From JBFKPQ01 sp041628225 (GTDB lineage Bacteria; Actinomycetota; Acidimicrobiia; Spongiisociales; JAENVV01), in assembly GCA_041628225.1 (NCBI GenBank), contig JBFKPQ010000107.1, positions 1 through 7,645 of the forward strand: a stretch of 7,645 bases of DNA, written 5' to 3'. The notes beneath the pieces were generated by a model. The model had not been told where the DNA came from. It was given only the letters and a program-made list of their open reading frames with translations, and ran no database searches. This document shows, one piece after another, positions 1 to 4,579 of the stretch. Within the stretch, counting starts at the first letter, position 1. Each line of letters opens with the position of its first letter. The position numbers and the translations under genes were made by a program.

Positions 1-489
1 GAGGGCGGCCGGAGAACCCAGTCCACCCGCCCCGACGACCAACACCTTCGCCGCAAGCAGCTTCTGCTGTCCCGCGACGCCGACCTCGGCCAACGTGGTG
101 TGTCGGCTGTACCGCTCGTGCTGGGCGAGCGTCAGGCCGGAATCGGCCAGCCACGGATGTCCGGTGGCGACCCACCGGCGGAATCCGCCGGCCAGGTTGA
201 CGACGTTCTCGTAGCCGAGCGTGCCGAGCGCATCGGTCACCAGCGCAGAGCGTTCCCCGACCTCGCAATAGACGATGATCGACTGGTGCCGATCGGGTAG
301 CAGCGTCGGCGCCGCCGTCTCGACGTCACCGGGCTTGACATTGATGGATCCCTCGATCCGCCCGGCCGCGATCTCGTTGGGTTCGCGAACGTCGACGACG
401 GTGCTCGACGGCATCTGTCGCGCCGCTTCTGAGGGTTCGACTTCGACGATGCGGTTCCTGGCTTCTTCCAGCCGGGCTCGGTACTCCAT
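1..489 (-). CDS. Rhodanese-ThiF/MoeB-type adenylyltransferase fusion (C-terminal part outside window)
   Basis: Seen: 163 residues read without a stop from ATG at 489 to the window edge, so the gene is truncated at its 3' end. Residues 10-115 form a rhodanese domain: VVDVREPNEI near 31-40, the active-site loop YCEVGERS with Cys75, and the closing LAGGFRRW at 99-106. A linker leads into the typical opening of E1-like ThiF/MoeB proteins: HERYSRH at 124-130, EVGVAGQQKL at 135-144 and the glycine-rich ATP-binding loop VVGAGGLGSP at 151-160. Known: ThiF/MoeB/MoeZ proteins adenylate the C-terminal glycine of a ubiquitin-like sulfur carrier (MoaD, ThiS, CysO), and the rhodanese domain carries the persulfide sulfur. 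Inference: a cytosolic sulfur-transfer enzyme for molybdopterin, thiamine or cysteine synthesis; which one cannot be told here. Start: an in-frame TAG lies eight codons upstream with no ATG, GTG or TTG between, so ATG 489 is the first available start. Odd: rhodanese comes first, the reverse of MoeZ/MOCS3. Confidence 0.87.
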   Translation of the reverse strand, partial: MEYRARLEEARNRIVEVEPSEAARQMPSSTVVDVREPNEIAAGRIEGSINVKPGDVETAAPTLLPDRHQSIIVYCEVGERSALVTDALGTLGYENVVNLAGGFRRWVATGHPWLADSGLTLAQHERYSRHTTLAEVGVAGQQKLLAAKVLVVGAGGLGSPAAL

Positions 490-495
490 CCGGTC

Positions 496-501
496 ATCGT
501 A
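496..501 (-). promoter_or_regulatory. Putative -10 element for a leaderless transcript of the rhodanese-ThiF gene
   Basis: TACGAT on the minus strand fits the actinobacterial -10 consensus TANNNT. Six bases (GACCGG) separate it from the A of ATG 489, so transcription would begin at or next to the start codon. No Shine-Dalgarno sequence sits at the usual distance. No clear TTGACA-like -35 is visible. Confidence 0.5.
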
Positions 502-511
502 GGTGAACCCC

Positions 512-517
512 TAGGAT
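512..517 (+). promoter_or_regulatory. Putative -10 element for a leaderless transcript of the DUF6941-like gene
   Basis: TAGGAT matches TANNNT. Seven bases separate it from ATG 525, which places the transcription start at that codon. The alternative upstream ATG (516) lies inside this hexamer and could not be transcribed from it, so the element, if real, fixes the start at 525. No strong -35 is seen. Confidence 0.5.
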
Positions 518-524
518 GCCGGAG

Positions 525-959
525 ATGGAAGTTCCCGCGCTCGAGCCGTCGGTCGACTTCGCGCTCCTGGCGGATGCATTGCACGCCTCGGGCGGCAAGC
601 TGTACGTGCTCGGCGGCGGTTGGGACACGCTGTGGGTCCGTTCGTTTCCGGCTCGGCACCACACGCTGGCCATCGGAGCGCGCATCCGTGTTCCGTGGAC
701 GCTGGCCGATCGACCGATGCAGCTGACGATCGATCTGGTCGACGAGGACGGACACCAGGTGTTCAACACCCTGCGCCACGAGTTCAAGGTGACGCGCCCG
801 CGCGGCCTTCCGGACGGCAGCGACATCGGTGTCGTACGCGCCTTCACCTTCAACAATGTTCCCTTCGAGAAGGCAGGCGGCTACGGCTTCGTGTTGGCGA
901 TCGACGGCGAAGAACGGAAACGGCTCCGGTTTCAGGTGCGGTTGCGCCAAGAGCCGTGA
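525..959 (+). CDS. Small DUF6941-like protein of unknown function
   Basis: 144 residues from ATG 525, with no signal peptide and no membrane segment. The opening VDFALLADALHASGGKLYVL followed by GGGW (10-33), then RIRVPW (53-58) and LTIDLVDEDG (67-76), resembles from memory the small bacterial family labelled DUF6941, whose members share a 'LADAA...GKLYILGGGW' start. No catalytic motif is apparent. Alternating hydrophobic residues (LTIDLV, RAFTFNNVPF, YGFVLAIDG, LRFQVRL) suggest a mostly beta fold, perhaps a beta-sandwich. Start: ATG 516 would add MPE, but it falls inside the proposed -10 element, and neither start has a usable Shine-Dalgarno sequence, so 525 is preferred; 516 remains possible. 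It is the first gene of a three-gene unit, and its TGA overlaps the GTG of the LON-domain gene. Function unknown; the family label is from recall, not a search. Confidence 0.75.
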   Translation: MEVPALEPSVDFALLADALHASGGKLYVLGGGWDTLWVRSFPARHHTLAIGARIRVPWTLADRPMQLTIDLVDEDGHQVFNTLRHEFKVTRPRGLPDGSDIGVVRAFTFNNVPFEKAGGYGFVLAIDGEERKRLRFQVRLRQEP

Positions 960-1528
960 TCGTCCCGATGTTCCCGCTCGGGTCGGTGTTGTTGCCTGGC
1001 AACCCCCTCGCCCTGCGCGTGTTCGAAGAGCGGTACCTGGCCCTCGTGTCGGAGTGCGTGGCCGGGAGTGGTGTCTTCGGGGTGGTGCTCATCGAACGAG
1101 GGTCCGAGGTCGGTGGCGGGGACACGCGTACCGACGTGGGCACCTTGGCTGCGATCCGGGAAGTCGGACTCGATGAAGACGGTCACCTGTCGGTGCTGGC
1201 CGTCGGGACGACACGCTTCAGGGTGGATCGCTGGCGCCCGGACGACCCGTACCCGGTTGCCGAGATCGTTCCCCTCGATGAACCGAATGATCCGGTCGAC
1301 CTCGGACCGGTCGTCCGGAGACTCGAAGCCATCACCGATCACGTGGAGGGACTCGTATGGAGTCCTTCGGGCGACGCGGTAGCCGATCTCTACCGGCTGG
1401 CCGGGTTGCTCGGTCCGCTCGATGCCCATCGGGTACTGGCCGCCGATTCGCTCGCCGATCGGGCAGCGCTCGTCGCCGACGGACTCGACGCCCACCTGGC
1501 GCTCCTGAGATCGGGGTGGGTCGAATAG
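956..1528 (+). CDS. Stand-alone LON substrate-binding (N) domain protein
   Basis: 190 residues. The N-terminus carries the hallmark of the Lon N-terminal domain family: FPLGSVLLPGNPLALRVFEE around residues 6-25, followed by RY. Next come GVFGVVLIERGSEVG, TDVGTLAAI and LSVLAVGTTRFRV, which are the usual beta-strand landmarks. A helical C-terminal part (from about 110) includes ALRSGWVE at the end. There is no AAA+ ATPase and no Ser-Lys protease dyad, and 190-220 residues is normal for the free-standing form. Known: the domain binds unfolded or degron-bearing substrates in Lon protease; the role of free-standing copies is poorly defined. Start: GTG 956 overlaps the preceding TGA as GTGA and gives MIVPMFPLGSVLLPG, matching the family's usual first residues. 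The frame stays open upstream to 620, but that part overlaps the preceding gene. Expression is probably translationally coupled to that gene; the Shine-Dalgarno sequence is weak. Confidence 0.9.
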   Translation: MIVPMFPLGSVLLPGNPLALRVFEERYLALVSECVAGSGVFGVVLIERGSEVGGGDTRTDVGTLAAIREVGLDEDGHLSVLAVGTTRFRVDRWRPDDPYPVAEIVPLDEPNDPVDLGPVVRRLEAITDHVEGLVWSPSGDAVADLYRLAGLLGPLDAHRVLAADSLADRAALVADGLDAHLALLRSGWVE

Positions 1529-2146
1529 ATGCCGTTCGAAGCCGTGCTCTTCGATCTCGGTGGGGTCGTGCTCGAGTCACCTTTCACCGCGTTGCGCGAG
1601 TACGAACGAACGGCGGATCTGCCCGAGGGGTTCATCAACCGCGTCATCGCCGACCGTGGCGACGGCGGAGCCTGGGCTCGATTCGAGCGCGGCGAGGTGG
1701 ACTTCGACGCCTTCTGCCACGCGTTCGAGGCTGAAACAGGGGGACGTGTCGACGCTGCCCGTCTCATGGCGGCCATCGGAAGTGCCACCGAGGTGCGGCC
1801 GCGCATGCTCGCCGCAGTCGATGATATCCGGTCGGCCGGATGGAAGGTGGCGGCGGTCACGAACAACTGGGTGGCCGTGGGCGCGCCCCTCGGCCACGGC
1901 TTGCAGGACCATTTCGACGTTTTCGTCGAGTCGACCGTCGAGGGCGTCAACAAACCCGACCCGCGAATCTTCGAGATCGCGCTCACCCGCCTCGACGTGG
2001 CGGCCGGTGATGCCGTGTTCCTCGACGACATCGGACGCAACCTCCGATCCGCACGAGCGCTCGGCATGGCAACCATCAAGGTCGTCGATCCCGACGAAGC
2101 GCTCGAGGTGTTGTGGGAGCTGCTCGATCACCGCCCGAACCGGTAG
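1529..2146 (+). CDS. HAD superfamily subfamily IA hydrolase (sEH N-domain/ACAD10-like phosphatase)
   Basis: 205 residues with all four HAD motifs. Motif I is VLFDLGGVV with nucleophile Asp9; motif II is AAVTNNW with Thr111; motif III is NKPDP with Lys142; motif IV is FLDDIGRN with Asp166 and Asp167. A small helical cap lies between motifs I and II (about 18-85) and contains ARFERGEVDFDAFCHAFEAE. The cap and the NKPDPRIFE segment resemble the phosphatase group related to the soluble epoxide hydrolase N-domain and ACAD10. The second motif I position, usually Asp, is Gly11; DxGG/DxGN forms are also known in YihX-type phosphatases, so this need not mean inactivity. Likely a cytosolic phosphatase for a small phosphorylated metabolite; substrate unknown. 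The ATG directly follows the TAG of the LON-domain gene, with a G-rich run (1513-1520) eight bases upstream. Its 3' end overlaps the convergent lipoprotein gene. Confidence 0.9.
   Translation: MPFEAVLFDLGGVVLESPFTALREYERTADLPEGFINRVIADRGDGGAWARFERGEVDFDAFCHAFEAETGGRVDAARLMAAIGSATEVRPRMLAAVDDIRSAGWKVAAVTNNWVAVGAPLGHGLQDHFDVFVESTVEGVNKPDPRIFEIALTRLDVAAGDAVFLDDIGRNLRSARALGMATIKVVDPDEALEVLWELLDHRPNR
2128..2146. other. Tail-to-tail overlap of convergent genes
   Basis: The TAG ending the HAD gene (2144-2146) lies inside the last codons of the opposing lipoprotein gene, and that gene's TGA (2128-2130) lies inside the HAD gene. The 19 bp encode both C-termini. There is no intergenic space for a terminator, and I saw no strong hairpin just beyond either stop, so the two transcripts probably run into each other's coding region. 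Confidence 0.9.
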
Positions 2147-3603
2147 AAGAACCCGTCCCGGCTGCCGACATAGATGCCGCCGTTCCACACGGCCGGCGTC
2201 GACTCGATGCAACCGGTTCCCAGCGGACGATGCCAGAGCTCGTCGGGCAGGCGCGGGTTCGAGACGTCGTAGGCCCGCAATGCGCCGCCGTTGTCGCAAT
2301 CGACGGCGACAACGAGCGTGGTGTCGACGAGCACCGGAGACGACCAGGCGTGGAACCCGATCTCATCGCGCCAGACCACCTCGCCGGTCTTCGTGTCGAC
2401 CGCCAGGAGTTCGCCCGGATGGGTGGCGGCGTACAACACACCGTCGCCCAGCGCCGGGGTTGCCCACAGGCCGCCGTCGCCCGGTTCGCGTGGGGGTACA
2501 TCGACGCTCCACACGATGGGATCATCAGGCCGGGTCGGGTCCAGTTTGAGCAGCTGACCCACCTCGGAGGCGCGAGGGAGGAACCGCTCCAGCTCCACGG
2601 CCACGTAGACCGATCCGTCCGGGTCGATCACGGGTGAGGCGTCGATGTCATCGCCGGCCCAGAAGTCGAACACGATGGGCGCGACACCGCTCCGGATGGC
2701 GGAGATGTCGAGCCCGACGACGCGGCCACCGGAATTCGTGAAGTACAGCCGGTCGCCCTGGATGGCGACGGAACTCTCGATCGAGGCGTTGCGGTCACCG
2801 ACACTCCGGAACAGCTCGTCGGTCCATCCCTCCACTTTGACGAGGATCTCTGGCGTCACGGAGACTTCGCCGTCGATGAACGAACGATTGAGTTGCACGG
2901 CGAAGAGGATCCCGTTCTCGCCTCCCTCGTAGAGGATGTCGTTGACGATCGAGGGATTTCCGTCCCAGTCGTTGTTCCAGACGCCGGGATGGTCGGATGC
3001 GTCGATCGCGTAGAGCTCGGTGGGTTCGGGCCGGTCAAGCGCCACGATGCGCAGCTTGTTGTCGCGCGACCCGAAGTAGAGGAGCGGAAAGCCGTCCGGG
3101 TCCAGCGAGACCGACCCTTTGATGAGGTCACCGGTCACGAAGTCGGGCCGGGTGCGCGCTCCCGTCGCGGCGTCCAGGAAGTGCACGGCGCGGTCATAGG
3201 CGCCGAAGATGACCTCGGTCACGCCGTCGGGTCGCTCCCAGACCACTGGCTGTCCCGTCCATCCGGTGCCGCACCACTGCCGTGTCTCGTCGGCCACCGT
3301 CGAGACGCTGCACATCGGACTGTCGGGAAACGACCACGCGATCTCGGGGTCGAAGGGTACAGGGCCGAGGCCGTACCAGGTGTGGCTGGGGTTGCCACGG
3401 AACTGGACGAGCCCGGGCACCGACCCATGGGGGCGCCCGACGACTCCCGTCGGGATCGCCGGCCGCGTGGTGACAGGGAGAGAGATCGTCGTCGACGTGG
3501 TGGTCGGCGCGGGAGGGGGTGCCGTCGTGGGGGCGGTCACCGGCCCGACTGCCAGATTGCAGGCGGTGGTGAGCAGCGCGCAGACGACGATGGACCGGTG
3601 CAC
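2128..3603 (-). CDS. Probable lipoprotein with PQQ-like (Trp-docking) beta-propeller
   Basis: 491 residues. The N-terminus HRSIVVCALLTTAC is a short signal with a lipobox-like end at Cys15; Thr at -3 makes the lipobox weak. A Thr/Pro-rich low-complexity linker (about 21-52) follows, as in surface-tethered proteins. The rest is about eight repeats of the pattern 'xPVV..G.LY.G..DG.L.A.D': near 117-149, 162-190, 209-239, 275-301, 320-355, 379-416, 419-449 and 466-490. LYAATHPGELLAVDTKTGEV and VWRDEIG (390-416) form the most typical PQQ-like blade. Cysteine pairs 98/111 and 436/465 could be disulfides outside the membrane. No enzyme motif is seen; it may bind a ligand, scaffold proteins or help envelope assembly. 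Start: GTG 3603, with an in-frame TAG four codons upstream and no other start between. It is transcribed divergently from the YihY-ABC unit. Confidence 0.85.
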   Translation of the reverse strand: MHRSIVVCALLTTACNLAVGPVTAPTTAPPPAPTTTSTTISLPVTTRPAIPTGVVGRPHGSVPGLVQFRGNPSHTWYGLGPVPFDPEIAWSFPDSPMCSVSTVADETRQWCGTGWTGQPVVWERPDGVTEVIFGAYDRAVHFLDAATGARTRPDFVTGDLIKGSVSLDPDGFPLLYFGSRDNKLRIVALDRPEPTELYAIDASDHPGVWNNDWDGNPSIVNDILYEGGENGILFAVQLNRSFIDGEVSVTPEILVKVEGWTDELFRSVGDRNASIESSVAIQGDRLYFTNSGGRVVGLDISAIRSGVAPIVFDFWAGDDIDASPVIDPDGSVYVAVELERFLPRASEVGQLLKLDPTRPDDPIVWSVDVPPREPGDGGLWATPALGDGVLYAATHPGELLAVDTKTGEVVWRDEIGFHAWSSPVLVDTTLVVAVDCDNGGALRAYDVSNPRLPDELWHRPLGTGCIESTPAVWNGGIYVGSRDGFFYRFGR

Positions 3604-3609
3604 GGCGTC

Positions 3610-3615
3610 AACCTA
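3610..3615 (-). promoter_or_regulatory. Putative -10 element for a leaderless transcript of the propeller lipoprotein gene
   Basis: TAGGTT on the minus strand fits TANNNT and ends six bases (GACGCC) before the G of GTG 3603. No Shine-Dalgarno sequence is present. The TAG of the hexamer is also the in-frame stop that fixes the start. No clear -35 is seen. Confidence 0.5.
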
Positions 3616-3624
3616 GCGGCGTCC

Positions 3625-3630
3625 TAGTCT
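3625..3630 (+). promoter_or_regulatory. Putative -10 element for a leaderless transcript of the YihY-ABC unit
   Basis: TAGTCT, preceded by CC as in the first gap, ends seven bases before GTG 3638. No Shine-Dalgarno sequence precedes that GTG, so leaderless initiation is the simplest reading. The matching -35 would fall at the start of the opposing lipoprotein gene; none is obvious. Confidence 0.5.
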
Positions 3631-3637
3631 TCAGTCG

Positions 3638-4579
3638 GTGGCGGAGTCCTTCAGACAGCGCGTCGGCGAATCGGTCCCGATCCGGTTCTGGCGGCGATTC
3701 ACGGCGGCGGGTCCCACGACCCTGGCGGCGGCGGTCGCCTACAACCTCTTCTTCGCCCTCGTGCCCGCCACCGCCGCGCTGCTCGCGGCCGCTTCCTTCT
3801 TCGGCCGTAGCGACGAGGCCATCCGTGAGACGCGCCAGGTGCTCGATCTGGTCGCGCCACGCCAGACCGCCGAGTTCATCTCGGAACGCCTTCTTCCCGA
3901 CGTCGAGCAGTCGGTACGGGACGCCAAGGGGCTGTTCATCGTCGCGACTGCCTTGATCGCTCTGTGGCTCGCCTCGCGCGGCGTCATCACGATGCAGCGG
4001 GTCCTGGCCCGGATCGAAGGCATGGAAGAGGATCGGCCCTGGTGGAAGGTTCGACTCGTCGCGCTGCTCTTGACCGCGGGCGTCGGCGTGGCGCTGACCT
4101 TGTCGACGGTGCTGGTCGTGGCCGGTGATGCGGTGGCGGGCTGGATCGCCGACCTCACCGACGCCACCTGGGTGGCGTCCGCCTGGTCGGCGCTGGCGAT
4201 CCCGGTGGGGTCGGTGGGCTTCTTGCTCTACATCGTGGCGCTCTACCGGTTCGGTCCGCCCCGGCGCCTGCCCGGCCTGTGGGTCGCATCGCTCCTGGCG
4301 GGGGTCGGCGTCGTGGGTGCTTCGCTGGGATTCCGCTACTACCTCGAACTGATCGGTTCGCGCGCGGCCACGACGTTTGCCGTGTTCGGTGCGATCGCCG
4401 TGCTTCTGCTCTGGCTGTATCTCATCGCCTACGTGATCATCATCGCGGCCGCCGTCGGCGCCTCGCTGTCCCGTCGCTGGCACCGTCGCCGGGCGGGCCT
4501 CGCCGAACCGGACAACACCGAGGAGGTCAATCTCGGGCTCGACACCATGGAGCACGAGGCCGCCGGTGAGTTCCGATGA
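3638..4579 (+). CDS. YihY/virulence factor BrkB family inner-membrane protein
   Basis: 313 residues with about six hydrophobic segments, near 28-54, 98-118, 138-163, 180-204, 213-232 and 244-275, the usual layout of this family. Family marks are AAAVAYNLFFALVPA (30-44), where most members have a 'lAaalaYy...slfP' segment; WLASRGVITMQRVLARIEG near 110-128; LLYIVALYRFGPPR (196-209), as in 'YrylP'; and a last helix GAIAVLLLWLYLIAYVII (251-268). The cytoplasmic tail is basic (RRWHRRR) and then acidic. Known: YihY/BrkB proteins are widespread polytopic membrane proteins whose exact role is unsettled; the old label 'ribonuclease BN' is a misannotation. Start: GTG 3638 follows a -10-like TAGTCT by seven bases. 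The TGA overlaps the ATG of the first ABC gene as ATGA, so the two are probably co-translated, suggesting a shared role in envelope transport. Confidence 0.93.
   Translation: MAESFRQRVGESVPIRFWRRFTAAGPTTLAAAVAYNLFFALVPATAALLAAASFFGRSDEAIRETRQVLDLVAPRQTAEFISERLLPDVEQSVRDAKGLFIVATALIALWLASRGVITMQRVLARIEGMEEDRPWWKVRLVALLLTAGVGVALTLSTVLVVAGDAVAGWIADLTDATWVASAWSALAIPVGSVGFLLYIVALYRFGPPRRLPGLWVASLLAGVGVVGASLGFRYYLELIGSRAATTFAVFGAIAVLLLWLYLIAYVIIIAAAVGASLSRRWHRRRAGLAEPDNTEEVNLGLDTMEHEAAGEFR
4565..4570 (+). promoter_or_regulatory. Ribosome binding site of the first ABC gene
   Basis: GGTGAG lies five bases before ATG 4576, inside the end of the YihY-family gene. It supports this start and contrasts with the unit's first gene, which lacks such a site. 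Confidence 0.5.

Larger units (their letters stand above)
487..528. repeat. Mirror-image promoter/start module (imperfect inverted repeat)
   Basis: Read outward on each strand from the centre (504-509), the two arms are nearly the same. The minus strand from 503 down to 487 reads CCTACGATGACCGGATG; the plus strand from 510 to 527 reads CCTAGGATGCCGGAGATG. One substitution and two small indels separate them. Each arm holds a -10-like hexamer followed at 6-7 nt by the start codon of its own gene. It could be a chance result of two promoters with the same consensus, or a dyad bound by one regulator. The repeat itself is seen directly; any role is inference. Confidence 0.6.

Noticed and set aside
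516..524. ATG 516 as the start of the DUF6941-like gene
   Set aside because: It is possible, but it lies inside the TAGGAT hexamer that sits at the right distance for ATG 525 and has no ribosome site of its own. Kept only as an alternative.
237..950. A 237-codon minus-strand open frame crossing the divergent gap
   Set aside because: It runs opposite the DUF6941-like gene and then out of frame through the rhodanese domain; its Arg/Ser-rich tail is a typical shifted-frame product.
620..955. Upstream in-frame extension of the LON-domain gene back to ATG 620
   Set aside because: It would overlap the DUF6941-like gene by over 330 bases, and the added residues are Arg/Gly/His-rich shadow sequence. 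The family's normal N-terminus begins at GTG 956.
1577..2299. A 240-codon minus-strand open frame opposite the HAD gene
   Set aside because: All four HAD motifs are on the plus strand; the antisense product shows no recognisable pattern.
1560..2549. A 329-codon plus-strand open frame running through the HAD gene into the lipoprotein gene
   Set aside because: Ser/Arg/Pro/Thr-rich frame-shifted translation that crosses the ends of two real genes; no domain features.
2113..3627. Plus-strand open frames (174 and 244 codons) opposite the propeller gene
   Set aside because: The minus strand carries a regular propeller repeat; the plus-strand products have no repeat or motif.
3608..4555. A 315-codon minus-strand open frame opposite the YihY-family gene
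   Set aside because: Low-complexity, charged shadow of a gene with clear membrane segments; it would also span the promoter gap.
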